Below are positions 1 through 11,345 of a stretch of 64,000 bases of DNA, one piece after another; within the stretch, counting starts at the first letter, position 1, and every line of letters starts with the position of its first letter. The position numbers and the translations under genes were made by a program. This DNA is from Odobenus rosmarus divergens. Lineage: Eukaryota > Chordata > Mammalia > Carnivora > Odobenidae. The stretch lies in the NCBI RefSeq assembly GCF_000321225.1, contig NW_004451419.1, positions 299,791 through 363,790 on the forward strand. Direction: 5' to 3'. The notes beneath the pieces were generated by a model that worked only from the letters and a program-made list of their open reading frames with translations, did no database searches and was not told the origin of the DNA.

Positions 1-54
1 TGAGAGCACCTGCCACAGATCGTTAATACAAGTAAATACTATAATGGAACTGGT

Positions 55-240
55 ACTTATTAAGCACTTACTTACTGCTCACTAGGCCCAGTGTTACCAA
101 CTGGCCAGGCACTAGCTCAAGGAATATTCATCCTAAGCTGATGAAAACTAATATGGTTTTTTTAAATCTCCATTTTACAGGGGAAACTGAGGTTTGTTGT
201 TGCACAATAAGAGCTAACTGATACAAACTCAAAAGACCTC
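55..240 (-). repeat. MIR SINE remnant, with L1-like sequence just after
   Basis: TTAAGCACTTACTTACTGCTC and CTCCATTTTACAGGGGAAAC TGAGG are the reverse complement of a MIR. The following 255-320 segment (AAATTTATCCTAAGGCCATAA) looks like an old L1 piece. Positions 320-1380 contain nothing else I recognise. Confidence 0.55.
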
Positions 241-1379
241 AGTAGGGCTATTCTACTTAAGCTCAGTAATTCCATTCTCAGAAATTTATCCTAAGGCCAT
301 AATCATGGTTGCATGCAAAGATACAGTTAATTCTCGTTATTTACTATTGTTGTACTCTATAATAAAGTCACCACAAACACTTCATTAGTGAATACTGAGT
401 CCTTGCCCCTAGAGGAAATACAGGCTTAGGTTCCTGCAGGCCGCTGGTCACAGCATTTTCATCAACCAATCAATATTTAACCTTGTTTTATGTGTATTTC
501 TGTTTGAAGGCACCTTATTTAATATATACATTGTTCATCAATGTATATTTATATAGTTGATTCATTAACGTTGAACTTACCCTATAACTCATGTCTGAAC
601 GAAGCTTATCTAACACAAGTATTTTCTCCCTAAGGCACATTGCAGCCTCCTCACCACTTAGGAATCCCAGACTGCACTTGAGCCCTACACTTGGGGCCCA
701 TTTTAAATAGCAGATCATACCCTAAATGCACACAAATGCTAAAAATGCACACAAATACCAAGTATACTGTGAAAGGACACTTGCTTACATTACAAGAGCT
801 GAAACGAGAAGGCAGAACGTTGCCTAGTTCGACCTCAGCCGGCAGTGTGTGTGCTGGATGATTAACATTTTCTCCACTCTGTGCACACGCGTGCCCACAA
901 ATGACTAGAAAAGCACTCCAAGTGTGGCTTTGGGGGCTGCAAATAAATTTTAATAAGCAGCTGAATTTGCAAATATGGAGTCCACAGATAATGAGGATTG
1001 ACCATATATGTGTAAGAACATTTATTGCTGTTTGCTCTGGAAACAACCCTGGTTGGTAAAAACAGATAGGTAAATTCATTCCAGTGCAGTAATTGAACGG
1101 AACACAATAAATGAGGGATATGAACAGAAAGAAGGGCTGAGGTCAGGCACTGGAAAGAATGAACAGCAGCCAAAAATGTCCGTACCTCATCCTAGAGGCA
1201 AATAGGACTTCCCAGAATCCAACCTCTGCCTTCCTCCTGCATGAGGTCCATGGTCCCTGGCCCCCACATGCCCAGGTAACATCTGTAAAGGACTGGTTTG
1301 TCACAAACCATGGAACATGGCCTCAACCTTATCCCCTTGTGAAGCCTGACTATTCCTAAGTCCATGGGGAGCCACAGGT

Positions 1380-1500
1380 TGTTAAGCAGGAAATAGAAAA
1401 GAATTTTGTGGAAGATGATTGGTTGCTTAATGATATGTAAGGCTGGCCCAGATGTGCTGTTAAGTGAAAAAGGCAGGTCCGAAAGCAGTTATGTCTCATT

Positions 1501-1561
<61 letters not shown>

Positions 1562-1690
1562 TAATAGAAATTATCTCTGAATGACAGGATTCAAGTTATG
1601 AGTGAGTTTCCTTTTTCTATTTCCTGTTCTCTATTTTCTCATGTTTTTGCGAAGGGCATTCGATGGCTTGAAATTTTAAAATGTCACCTT
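1380..1690 (+). mobile_element. Possible L1 3' fragment containing a microsatellite
   Basis: GCTGTTAAGTGAAAAAGGCAGG before the CA/GA repeat and TAATAGAAATTATCTCTGAATG after it resemble an L1M 3' end. The match is short and divergent. Confidence 0.45.
1504..1561. repeat. (CA)n(GA)n microsatellite
   Basis: A CA dinucleotide run (about 1504-1534) passes directly into a GA run (1535-1561). Confidence 0.98.
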
Positions 1691-1984
1691 TTCGAAGAGG
1701 GTGAAGGAATTCTGTATATTCAAGGTGTTCTGTCAACCCCCAAGCTCCTTGAAGATTTTTCAAAATTCAAATACGAATCTGGGTACAGAAAAACACTCGT
1801 TCACCCACGTAAATCCTGTTGCTGAGGCAATAAACCTTACAACTGCCTGTATCATCTACAGCAGCGTGAGCTACAGCTTCCAAATTCTAACTTGTCCTGT
1901 GTTCCTCCCCTCACCAATCAGATGCCTCTGCCTCACGTGATAAGGGGGTTACTGTTAATTAACAGCAATGATAAAGGCTTAGAC

Positions 1985-2219
1985 CAATGGTTCTCAACTG
2001 GGGGCAATTACACTCCCCACCTCTGCCCCTAAGGTACATCAGCCAATGTCTGGAGACATTTTTTGTGGTCACAACTATGAGAGTGCTACCGGCATCTAGG
2101 GAGTAGAGGCCAGGGATGCTGCTAAATATCATGCAATGTACAGGACAGCCTCCATCCCACCCCACAAGGAAGAAGTATTAGGCCCCAGATGCCAACAATA
2201 GCGAGGTTGAGAAACCCTG
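1985..2219 (+). mobile_element. MER5A-type hAT DNA transposon remnant
   Basis: It opens CAATGGTTCTCAACTGGGGG and closes GAGGTTGAGAAACCCTG, with inner blocks AATGTCTGGAGACATTTTT and GGGATGCTGCTAAATATC. This matches the MER5A consensus as I remember it over its whole length. TTAGA/TCAGA flanks could be the eroded 8-bp target duplication. Confidence 0.88.
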
Positions 2220-2227
2220 TCTCAGAC

Positions 2228-2375
2228 ATGGGGAGATTTACTGTCTTACTGCGCTCAGGGTTTTACAGGAAAAATCTCACGTGATCCTCACAGCAATGCT
2301 GGGAGATAGGGACTGTAATCGTGCCTGTTTTACAGAAGAGGAAACTGAGGCTTTAGGAGGGGAAGGAACTTGAGA
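2228..2375 (-). repeat. MIR SINE remnant
   Basis: GATCCTCACAGCAATGCTGGG, TTTTACAGAAGAGGAAACTGAGGC is inverted MIR. The interval 2380-3230 shows no gene or recognisable repeat. Confidence 0.65.
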
Positions 2376-3224
2376 CTATACAGCTCTATCTTGCATGTTT
2401 CTGACTTCAGGGCCTGCCTTCTCCCCTCCGCAGCCTCTGCTTCCAAATTGCTGAGTTATTGCTGTTTTTTTTTTTTTTTTACTTATGGAAACTTCCAGAT
2501 AGAAACAAAAGCAAAGAAACCAGTTGAGCGAGCCCACGTGTTCCCACTCTCCAGCCTCAGAGCTACACTTGGGACTTCCAGGATGGGGATGCTCTCCTGC
2601 AGAATCAAGAATCCCTGAACACATCAGGGTAAATCACATCAGGCTTGGAGCCCTTGGGATGGGGGTACGGTGGGGGGCACAGGGGCTCCTCTCTCAGGTG
2701 GTTTGGAATATGTTCCCTTTTCCTTTACAGGTTTTGATCATAGCTCCTGTCAGCTGATGGCTTTCCCAGCAGGAGAGCGAGGTAGAAGATCATCTGTTTT
2801 CTCCCCAAGGAAGTGCCACCTCCTTTGCTGCGACGTGTGAGAAAATGATTTCTCCCAAAGGAAAGCTGAAAAGGGGGAACAGCCCTCTGAAACAGAGAGA
2901 CTCCTGCCACCAGAACTGTCAGTGGCAGGAAGGCATTATTTACCCAGTGGGAGCCAAAGCATCTCCCACTCTGTGTCTGCATGCATATACCAGGGCGGCA
3001 ATATCTTTGATTCAAACAAACATTCTTTGGTTTCTGCTTTGCGCCAGGCTCAACTGCACTCTAGTTTTGGACTACAGACAGCAAGCAGGAGTCAGCTGGC
3101 TTCTTTCAAATGAGGCCAGACCTTCATGGTCGGACAGGAGAAACCAGGTTTGTAACCCAGATAGAGGCTTCTCTTAGCTCCATTAATGTTCGAACTGAAT
3201 CACATGTGCTGGGGAAAACATCCG

Positions 3225-3370
3225 CAGGGATGGCTATGACCATGAGCTTTGGAATCAGACAGCCCTGGGTTCTGAGTCCAGTTGTTTCAAGGATTAACTG
3301 TGTGACCCTGGTTAAATGATCAACTTTTGTGAACAACAGTTCCCTCACCTGGAAAGTGAGGATTATTCAT
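3225..3370 (+). repeat. MIR SINE remnant
   Basis: TTTGGAATCAGACAGCCCTGGGTTC, AACTGTGTGACCCTGGTTAAATGATCA and CCCTCACCTGGAAAGTGAGG follow the MIR order. From 3630 to 4830 I see only a short MIR-like piece near 4160-4250. Confidence 0.75.
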
Positions 3371-3412
3371 TCAACATGTTTTGAGCCCCTACTATATGCC
3401 AATAAGTGATTT

Positions 3413-3617
3413 CTTTTTTTTTTTAAGATTTTATTTATTTATTTGACACAGAGAGAGAGAGACAGCGAGAGAGGGAACACAAGCAGGGGGAGTGGAAGAG
3501 GGAGAAGCAGGCTTCCCGCCGAGCAGGGAGCCCGATGCGGGGCTCGATCCCAGGACCCTGGGATCATGACCTGAGCCGAAGGCAGACGCTTAACCAACTG
3601 AGCCACCCAGGCGCCCC
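3413..3617 (-). mobile_element. CAN SINE, full length
   Basis: The plus strand runs poly-T, AAGATTTTATTTATT, (GA)n, an ACACAAGCAGGGGGAG segment, and ends GAGCCACCCAGGCGCCCC, the reverse complement of a tRNA-Lys-related carnivore SINE. The target-site duplication AATAAGTGATTT flanks it at 3401-3412 and 3619-3630. Confidence 0.95.
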
Positions 3618-4834
3618 GAATAAGTGATTTAACTTAGTTACTACCGAGAACCATGTCCTTTTTCATTTGTCCTTCCCAATATTCCTGGCGGGGACACTGA
3701 GGTAAGATTGCAAAAATGGCTACAAATTGTTCTCTTCCATCTAGACACGCCCCGTGCAGTTGCTCTCCACTCTGACTCAGCCCTTTACCATGGGACTGCT
3801 TTGGCCAATGGGACATGAGCAAACATGACACATGCAAAGACTTGCAAACTATTTGTGTGTGGAGCTTACCTTCTCATGCTGTACTTGGACCCCAGCCACC
3901 ATGTGAAAAAGCCCAGGAAGAAGAAGCTAGCCTGCTGGATGATGACAGTCCTATGACCCAGACACATCCTGTCACCCCCACCAGCAGCCACCAATCATCA
4001 GACATTTGAGTGAGAACACCGTTGACCATCCAGCCATGATCAACCTTCCAGCTGAACATAGATGCAAGAGCAAACCCACAACCAAGCTAAATAATATATG
4101 TTGCTTTAAGCCGCTAACAATTTCAGGTGGTTTGTTACATAGCAGTAGGTAACTGATACATAGCCCTTATCCTCCCACTTTACAGACAAGGAAATGGAAA
4201 CTTGGAGAACCTTGCCAAGGCTCAGTCTCTTTCTCCTACACCATGCAATGAGGCCCCCCTCTGACATCTCTAGCCCCTAAAGCAGGACCAATTATTAATA
4301 AGACAGCAGATGAGGTGAGGACTGTATTCACTGCCTCCATTCAGTGGCTTGCTGGGAGACCCTGGCCATGCCCTTGGCCTCATTAGCTTGGTGGACATAT
4401 ATCGACAGCTCGGAAGCTCTGTGGAAATATGTCCAGCCTGGAGCATGGCGGGAAGACCCACACACCAAGCTAGAGAACGCAGGCTCTTTGAGAACCCACA
4501 ACTCATTGGGTAGGGGAGACCCAAATGTTCACCCATCCTCTCTGCAACCTGTTCTGTATATCTGATGGCCAGTAAGGGAAGGGGGTATGTATGACCTTTC
4601 TAAAATATGTAGGAATGAGAAAACACCTTCCTTGGACAAGACCGACTTGCAAAAAATGGCCAAAAATGCCAGGAGCTCCCTTTCCAAGGGAATAATCCCC
4701 ACTTTCCAGGTGAGGGAACACCACACATATATTGTAGACTCTGGGTTTAGCACTTTACATGCGTGTCATCTGATTTTATCCTCTCCCAAACCACATCACG
4801 TGGATATAAAGCTGCAGAGTTAAAAAGTTCAGAG

Positions 4835-5050
4835 CACTGGCCGAAGACCCTGACTACCTGGTTTAAAACCAGTCTTAGCCACTTATAGTAAATGACTTAA
4901 CTTCCCTGTGCCACACCTTGCCCATCTGTAAAATGGGGATATGATAACAGCACCTACTTCATGGGGCTGTCATGAAGACTCGGTGCGTTAATGAATGCAA
5001 AGTACTTAAAACAAGGTCCGACACAGGGGCTCTCAGCGCATACTGCTGCC
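4835..5050 (+). repeat. MIR SINE remnant
   Basis: CTACCTGGTTTAAAACC, GACTTAACTTCCCTGTGCC, CCCATCTGTAAAATGGGGATATGATAAC and GGGCTGTCATGAAGACTCGG give a nearly complete MIR. An inverted MIR piece (CATTTTACAGATGAAGACACTGAAG) follows at 5055-5170. Confidence 0.85.
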
Positions 5051-5170
5051 ATCATCGACAGCATTTTACAGATGAAGACACTGAAGCACAAATGGGTTAA
5101 CTGCATTGATTAATTTCACTTGGCTAAGTCAATGGTGGAGCTGAATTTTGGACCTTGGTCTGACAGACTC

Positions 5171-5358
5171 TTTTTTTTTTTTTTTAAGATTATTTATTTG
5201 AGAGGGTGCGACCAGGGGGAGTGGTGGAGGGAGAGAAAGACTCTCAGCAGGTGCTGAGCCTGATGCAGGGCTTGACGTGGGGCTCGATCTCACCTGAGAT
5301 CATGACCTGAGTGGAAACCAAGAGTTGGATGCTTAACCGACTGTACCACCCAGGCTCC
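5171..5358 (-). mobile_element. CAN SINE (first of an adjacent pair)
   Basis: Poly-T followed by AAGATTATTTATTTGAGAG and ending CCACCCAGGCTCC identifies a diverged minus-strand SINE. It is followed after about 14 bp by a second copy; the spacer resembles the left flank (see findings). Confidence 0.9.
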
Positions 5359-5372
5359 CTTGGTCTGGCAGA

Positions 5373-5566
5373 TTTTTTTTATTATTATTATTTGAGTGAG
5401 AGAGAGAGAGAGAGAGAGAATGAGCCGGGAGCGGGGAGGGGCAGAAGAGGGAGAAGCAGACTCCCCCCTGAGCAGGGAGCCCGACATGGGGCTCGATCCT
5501 GGGACCCCGAGATCATGATCCGAGCTGAAGGGAGACGTCCAACTGACTGAGCCACCCAGGTGCCCC
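5373..5566 (-). mobile_element. CAN SINE (second of an adjacent pair)
   Basis: This minus-strand SINE has a T-rich start, a (GA)n tract and the ending GAGCCACCCAGGTGCCCC. It is flanked by TCTGGCAGA-like and TCTGACAGA sequences, a probable target-site duplication. Confidence 0.93.
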
Positions 5567-5834
5567 GATCTGACAGACTCTTAATAACAACCCCAATGTT
5601 CCTGGGGGTTCCAGGATCACCTGCTCACCATACAGGGTGCTGCCCCTGCAGCTAGAGTTCCTGCCCCAAAGTCAAAGGAAGGCTTGCTCTTTAAGGTCCT
5701 ATTACCCAAACGGATTGCTGGCTGGTTCCTCAGAAATCCGCACCCATGCCTCAAGAACCCATGTAAAGACCTTTTCTACAGCGTTTATCATACTGTATTG
5801 CAATGATTTGCTTTTCTGATCATCTTCCCTGCTA

Positions 5835-6020
5835 ATAGAAATAGCTGCCATATATTGTGGGTCTCTCGTGTGCTGAACATCTAGATACACACATTGCCTT
5901 ACTTAATCTGCACAACGGCCCAGCAAGGTGCATTGATTAGACCTTTTCTATAGATCAAGAAACCAAGGCTCAGAGTGGTGAAGGCATTTGATCCATGGCA
6001 CACACTCGGGATTCAAATAT
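5835..6020 (-). repeat. MIR SINE remnant split by a CAN SINE
   Basis: TATTGTGGGTCTCTCGTGTGCTG, CCTTACTTAATCTGCACAACGGC and AAACCAAGGCTCAGAGTGG are inverted MIR blocks. The SINE at 6029-6260 inserted at its end. Confidence 0.6.
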
Positions 6021-6028
6021 GGGTCTGT

Positions 6029-6260
6029 TTTGTTTTTGTTTTTGTTTTTAAGATTTATGTATTTATTAGAGAGAGAGAGAGAGAGAGTGCAAGTGCATGT
6101 GGAAGGAAGGGCAGAGGGAGAAAGAGAGAGAGAGAGTCTCAAGCAGACTCCCTGCTGATCATGGAGCCCAACGCAGGGCTTGATCTCAGGACCCTGAGAT
6201 CACAACCTGAGCCGAAATCAAAAGTTGGACACTTAACCGACTGAGCCACCCAGGTGCCCC
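6029..6260 (-). mobile_element. CAN SINE
   Basis: T-rich start, AAGATTTATGTATTTATTAG, two (GA)n tracts and the ending GAGCCACCCAGGTGCCCC identify the element. GGGTCTGT repeats at 6021-6028 and 6262-6269 as a target-site duplication. It is inserted within a MIR-like stretch. Confidence 0.93.
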
Positions 6261-6339
6261 AGGGTCTGTCTTATTTGTGATGTGGGCTTATCTGTGGTGC
6301 TGTGGGACCTTTTACTATTAACAATTACACACTCCACAG

Positions 6340-6535
6340 TGGTTAAACCCATATCAAGCTCTAGGGCCCATACTAATCGTTTCACGTGCATATCTCCTTT
6401 AATCCTCAAAACATTGCAAATAGTTATCTTCTCCTTTTAGAAGAGGAAACGGAGGCTCAGAGAGGTATGGAAACCTGTCCAGGGTCACACAGCTTGTAGG
6501 TGGTTATGGTGGGGACTTGAACCTAGTAGAAACAA
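6340..6535 (-). repeat. MIR SINE remnant
   Basis: TTTAATCCTCAAAACATTGC, AGAAGAGGAAACGGAGGCTCAGAGAGG and CAGGGTCACACAGCTTGTAGG are inverted MIR. From 6540 to 7410 I recognise nothing; neither coding signal nor repeat is convincing. Confidence 0.75.
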
Positions 6536-7410
6536 CAACATCTATGGACTATTTACTCCATTCGCTGCCTCTGTGAACAACGTCAGGCACAAAGACCATG
6601 ACTTACATGCCTTTGAATGTTCTCAACATAGTGTTGTTGAGTGTCTGGGATGCTAAATAAATATTTACCAAACATACTAGTGATTAAATGAATGGAACCT
6701 TCAATGTTTCTCCAAGTACCCATGCAGGTTCCCTGGGTCTATGCATCATGTGGGAGAGCTTTTGAGCATGTGAGCCAGAGAAATGGAAGCCGACTTCCTC
6801 ACCATAACCCTCATTCTGGTTGCATGGCCTCTGATGAAATATTCTTTGGTGAGCCAGACGATTTTGCTGACACTCCTTAAAAAGTTTCTGAGAATCCAGA
6901 GAAAGAAAGGGGCCATTAACTGACAACAGGCCAGACTTTCTCTGCTGCCCAACTTGGGCTATTCAATGCATCAGCTGGGCACAGAAACAAGCTGTGAACA
7001 TCTCTCCCTGGAAATGCCCACAGCCATAAATCAAAAATCAGTCTTCATGGGGGAACAGCGTGGAGACGGTTGTTGGTCACGTATGGGGCTTCACAAACAT
7101 GCTCCGCATCCCCAGAGCTGATAGGAACTTGTATGGGGCGGTCACTCTAGATCATCAGACTGGTTCCATGTCCGAGTCAACTGATAATCTGGCAGAATGA
7201 AGAGGAAAGAAGAAATGGCATTCTCCATCATGAGTCTTAAAAGTGCTCTGGTCTTTGGCTATGTCTATTAGCTACCTCTGGCTGCAAAACAAATCACCCA
7301 AAACATACTGGCTTAAAACAAACTCATTTATCATCTCTTGCAGGTTGAGAATTTGGGAGCCGCCTAGCTGTGTGGTTCTGGGTCAGGGCTTCTTAGAAGG
7401 TTGGAAGCAG

Positions 7411-7595
7411 GGGCACCTGGGTGGCTCAGTCGGTTAAGCATCCAACTCTGGGTTTTGGCTCAGGTCATGATGTCAGGGTTGTGAGATCGAGCCCTGTGTT
7501 GGGCTCCATGCTCAATGGGGCTTTTGCTTGAGATTGTCTTCCTCTGCCCCTGCCCCTGCCCACTCTCTCTCTCAAATAAATAAATCTTAAAAAAA
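7411..7595 (+). mobile_element. CAN SINE
   Basis: It starts GGGCACCTGGGTGGCTCAGTC, has the CTCTGCCCCTGCCC region, and ends CAAATAAATAAATCTTAAAAAA. AGAAGGTTG occurs just before (7395-7403) and after it, a partial target-site duplication. Confidence 0.93.
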
Positions 7596-8009
7596 GAAGG
7601 TTGCAGTCTGGTGAAAGTGGGACTGCAGTCTGTGGAAGGCTTGACTGAGACCCCACTCCCCTTCCAAGGTGCTTCCCCTGCACAGCTAGCAAGCTGGTGT
7701 GGCTGCTGGTGGGACGCCTCAGTTTCCCGTCAGGTGGGTATCTCCTCTGGCTGTTGGCGTGTCCTCATGACATGGCAGCTGACTTCCCCAGACGGTGAGA
7801 TTCAAGAGCCCAAGACAGAGACTGCGATGCTGTTTATGACTTAGCTTTGAAAGTCACACACTGTCATTTCTGTCCACGCAGGCCAGCCAGCCCTGATTGC
7901 ACATGGCAGGCAACTTCCTAAAGACGTGAATATGAGGTAGCGTGGGGCCGCCGTTGGAGGGAGGCTACCATTTCTGAGAATCGGGTCTAAGGGAGGGTGA
8001 CAGGTGCTA

Positions 8010-8400
8010 CAGATGGTGTTAGGCATAAAGATGTTCACTGCAGCGTTGTTTACAATAGTAAGAAATTGGAAATGACCTATGTATGCGTCCCTTTTTTTTT
8101 TTTTTTAAGGATTTTATGTATTTATTTGAGAGAAAGAGATAGGGCGAGCACGAGCAGGGGGAGGGGCAGAGGGAGAGGGAGAAGCAGGCTCCCCGCTGAG
8201 CAGGGAGCCCGAGGTGGGGCTCGATCCCAGGACCCCGGGATCATGACCTGAGCCGAAGGCAGACGCTTAGCCCACTGAGCCACCCAGGCGCCCTGCATGC
8301 GTCCTCCTATATAAGAAGCCACACAATGGAATAACGATTATCTGCGTGCCTATTGCCCAGAGAAAGAACTGGGAAGACATCGTCAAGACATCACCACGCT
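8010..8400 (+). mobile_element. Old L1 3' fragment interrupted by a SINE
   Basis: ATGTTCACTGCAGCGTTGTT TACAATAGTAAGAAATTGGAAATGACC and, beyond the SINE at 8091-8293, AAGCCACACAATGGAATAACG together form the familiar L1 3' block. Confidence 0.65.
8091..8293 (-). mobile_element. CAN SINE inside an old L1 tail
   Basis: Poly-T, AAGGATTTTATGTATTTATTTG and the ending GAGCCACCCAGGCGCCC mark a minus-strand element. ATGCGTCC flanks it at 8083-8090 and 8297-8304. Confidence 0.94.
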
Positions 8401-9355
8401 TTGGCTCTGGTTATTCCTGTGGGCGGGCATGTGACTGAGTAGTGTAAGTAGCTAACTGAGGCTCAGGGCGCCCAAATGTGGGACCACTGAGGGAAGGAAG
8501 CTGGCTCTTCATTTATAAATTCATCCTGCTGGGCTGCTCTCTCAACACTCCCAGAAAATTGAAGCTGAGCATTTTGGTTTCTGAAACACCCCTTTAACCA
8601 GGCTGGCTTCAAACCAGAGGTTTAGCAGCTACCTACCTCTAGGGTGTGATTCCAAGTAGCAGCTGGTCCAGCGAGGTGTCAGGGATCCCTCCTCATTCAC
8701 CTCCCCCATCCTCTCTGTGCCCTACACCGATTAGGACACTGGGAGGCTTCTGGAGCACCCAGGGCAAGCAAGGGCCACAGAGATATTACCTTGTCCTGTT
8801 AATTAGAAACAGACGTTTGTCCCCTCCCCTGACCCCCTCCACCAGCTCAGTGAGAAATGACCAGTCATTTTTCTTGACCCTCAACACATTAATTATCCAG
8901 GGAGTGCAAAGAAAAGGAGACCATTCCTAGAAGAAATCTATGGCCCCATCTGTCCCTATTTCCCCGAGATTCCCAGGACTCAAACAGCTTTTAAAGGATG
9001 CAAATACAGTTTCCTTGCAGCCAGCTTGCTGCAGCCTCCCTGCCACTGGAACCGAGGCCTTTCCCAGGGCCTGGGGCGGTGCCATCCCCCAGGGGGAACG
9101 GGCTGATGGTGTGAGAGAACTGGAGGCTAGCTCTTTCTCCACCTCGGTCGGCAAGCCAGAGGTGACGGAGAAAAAGAGCAAGGCTTTGTGCTATCATTTT
9201 AGCAGTTGGAGCTGCTTGGCCGATGAGCACAGGCTTTGGCAAATGAGCGGACCCCGTTTTGGTTTCCACCTCTGCCAAAGACATGCTGTGTGGCCTTCGG
9301 CAAGTCACTCTGCCTCTCTGTGCCTCTGATTCTTCACCTTTAGAAGGAGAGACTA

Positions 9356-9570
9356 GGGGCGCCTGGGTGGCTCAGTCCGTGAAGCGTCTACCTTCGGCTC
9401 AGGTCATGATCCCGGGGTCCTGGGATGGAGTCCCACGTCAGGCTCCCGGTTCTTTGGGGAGTCTGCTTCTCCCTCTCCCTCTGCTCCTCACCCCCGCTTG
9501 TGCTCTCTCTCTCTCTCAAATAAGTAAATAAATCTTAAAACAAAAACAAAACCAAAAAAGGAAAAAAGAA
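9356..9570 (+). mobile_element. CAN SINE, first insertion into a MIR
   Basis: It starts GGGGCGCCTGGGTGGCTCAG and ends in a (CT)n and AAATAAGTAAATAAATCTT A-rich tail. The 12-bp target-site duplication AAGGAGAGACTA is perfect (9344-9355 and 9571-9582). Confidence 0.96.
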
Positions 9571-9632
9571 AAGGAGAGACTAATGGGGCCTGCCTCTCAT
9601 GGTTGCCGTGAGGTTTAACAAGATCACATTTA

Positions 9633-9769
9633 GGGCGCCTGGATGGCTCAGTTGGTTGAGCGACTGCCTTCGGCTCAGGTCATAATCCCGGAGTCCCGGG
9701 ATCGAGTCCCGCATCGGGCTCCCTGCTCGGCGAGGAGCCTGCTTCTCCCTCTAACCCTCCCCCCTCTCG

Positions 9770-9800
<31 letters not shown>

Positions 9801-9852
9801 ATTCTCACTCTCTCAAAATAAATAAATAAATCTTTAAAAAAAAAAAACAAAA
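9633..9852 (+). mobile_element. CAN SINE, second insertion into the same MIR
   Basis: It runs from GGGCGCCTGGATGGCTCAG to a (TC)n tract and AAATAAATAAATAAATCTT plus A-tail. A perfect 16-bp duplication AACAAGATCACATTTA flanks it (9617-9632 and 9853-9868). Confidence 0.96.
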
Positions 9853-10699
9853 AACAAGATCACATTTAAACGCTTAGCAAAGTGTAGGGCATGCAATAAG
9901 AGCATAATAAATGGTTGTCAGGATCATACTATTGCAGAGTCACAAGACTGGCTGCAAGAGCCGACACCTGCCGGCCTAGACAGAGCCTTTGAGAAATTAG
10001 GAGAACCCCTAAGACCTCAGATTTCTCATCTCTCAAGTGGGGCTACACAAGACATAACCATGCCGCTGGGACGCTCAGATCAGCTGGTGGATCTGGTGTG
10101 GACTGTCGAGCCGGTCTCAAACCCTGCCTATTGGACCTAACTGTATTAAGTGCACCTGCTCTTGGCCTTGGCCTTCAGTCATGCCCCCCCACCCTGCCAG
10201 AGATGGTGTCCCTGGAGGCTGGCGGGCACGCAGGGCCTGCAGCTGGGACCCTTGGACTGGAGGCTGGAGGGCTCAGGAGGTGCGGGCCATGCCCACTCTC
10301 CTTCAGACTGTGTACCACGGGCCCGGCAGGAGGAGGAAGGGTGTGGTCCCCGGGGTCCCTGTGAGGAGGCCAGTGGTCCTGTGAGGAGTGGAGCCAGGGA
10401 CAGGGGAGTATCCTGTGGACTGGCAGGGAGAAGGCAGCGCTGCCCCGAGTCCACCCATCTGGCCCAGAGTGACCCTCCCTGCCCCCTGGGGCTGCAGAAG
10501 CCATCCCGACACCCTTTTGCCACCCCCGAGAGGCTTCTGGACCCAGAGGGGGAGGAGGGCGTATGGGTGATAGGGCCCCTTCTCACCTGCCCTTTGGGAG
10601 CGTCTAATAACACGCCAAGCCCAGAGGCTGCAGACCTTGTGTGTCCCCCTCACTTCCCTTTCCCGGGTATGGGAGGCCGACTGAGCTCCTGAAACCACA

Positions 10700-10900
10700 T
10701 GACTCGCTGTGTGTCTCTGGACTGGCCACTGTCACTTCCTTCATTCAACAAACAGATCTGGGGCTGGGGTCAAGAGCCTCCCTTTTCCACTGTATGCTTG
10801 GGCAGGGGACAGTCACCTCTCTGAGCCTCTGTTCCCTCATCTGTAAAATGGGAATAACAATAGCACTTTCATAGAGTTTTTAGGATTTAATGAGAAAAGG
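10700..10900 (+). repeat. MIR SINE remnant
   Basis: GTCACCTCTCTGAGCCTCTG TTCCCTCATCTGTAAAATGGGAATAAC is the MIR core. The interval 9935-10700 upstream is GC-rich with chance open frames but no recognised feature. Confidence 0.75.
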
Positions 10901-11054
10901 CCCTGGGTAAAGGGGGCTGTTACAATTGCTCTCCACCAACCCCTCACGCCCACCCCCTCTGCTCTAGGGAGACCCCTGCCTGGTCTGCCCAGAAGCCCAG
11001 CCCTGCTGGTTGTTTTGGGGCTGAGCAGGGAGAATGGATAAGGCCACGGCTGGA

Positions 11055-11345
11055 ACCAGCAAGATACAGGCTCTGTGACCTTGGACAAGTCACTGGCCCT
11101 CTCTGGGCCTCAGTTTCCCCATCTGTGGAAGTCAGGAGTTATACAGTAAAAGCTGAGACAGCAGTGCCTGGTACATTTATGGAGCGCTTACTGTATGCTC
11201 CACCCTTCACCTGCTTCTCAACAATTCAAGGGGGCACGCCTGTCATCAACAGCCCATTATCCGGCCAGTGAGGCTGAGAGAGGTGGGGGGACGTGTCCCC
11301 AGATACACAGCTAGGAGTAGTGGTGCTCAGCTTGAGTCCTGCTCT
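11055..11345. repeat. Two MIR pieces in opposite orientation
   Basis: Plus-strand piece 11055-11170: GCTCTGTGACCTTGGACAAG TCACTGGCCCTCTCTGGGCC. Inverted piece 11170-11345: TATGGAGCGCTTACTGTATGC and GAGGCTGAGAGAGG. The interval 11345-11730 holds nothing recognised. Confidence 0.65.

Larger units (their letters stand above)
9225..9935 (+). repeat. MIR SINE remnant broken into three parts by two CAN SINEs
   Basis: The pieces are 9225-9355 (GTGTGGCCTTCGGCAAGTCACTCTGCC TCTC), 9583-9632 (ATGGTTGCCGTGAGGTTTAAC) and 9869-9935 (GCTTAGCAAAGTGTAGGGCATGCAATAAG). Joined, they follow the MIR consensus. Confidence 0.85.

Noticed and set aside
5948..6244. Small open frames rich in RERERE or SLSLSL
   Set aside because: They arise from the (GA)n and (CT)n tracts of CAN SINEs here and elsewhere in the window.
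10150..10692. 180-codon open frame on the plus strand and overlapping minus-strand frames
   Set aside because: GC-rich interval with open frames on both strands, no recognised domain, no regulatory context and no splice logic.
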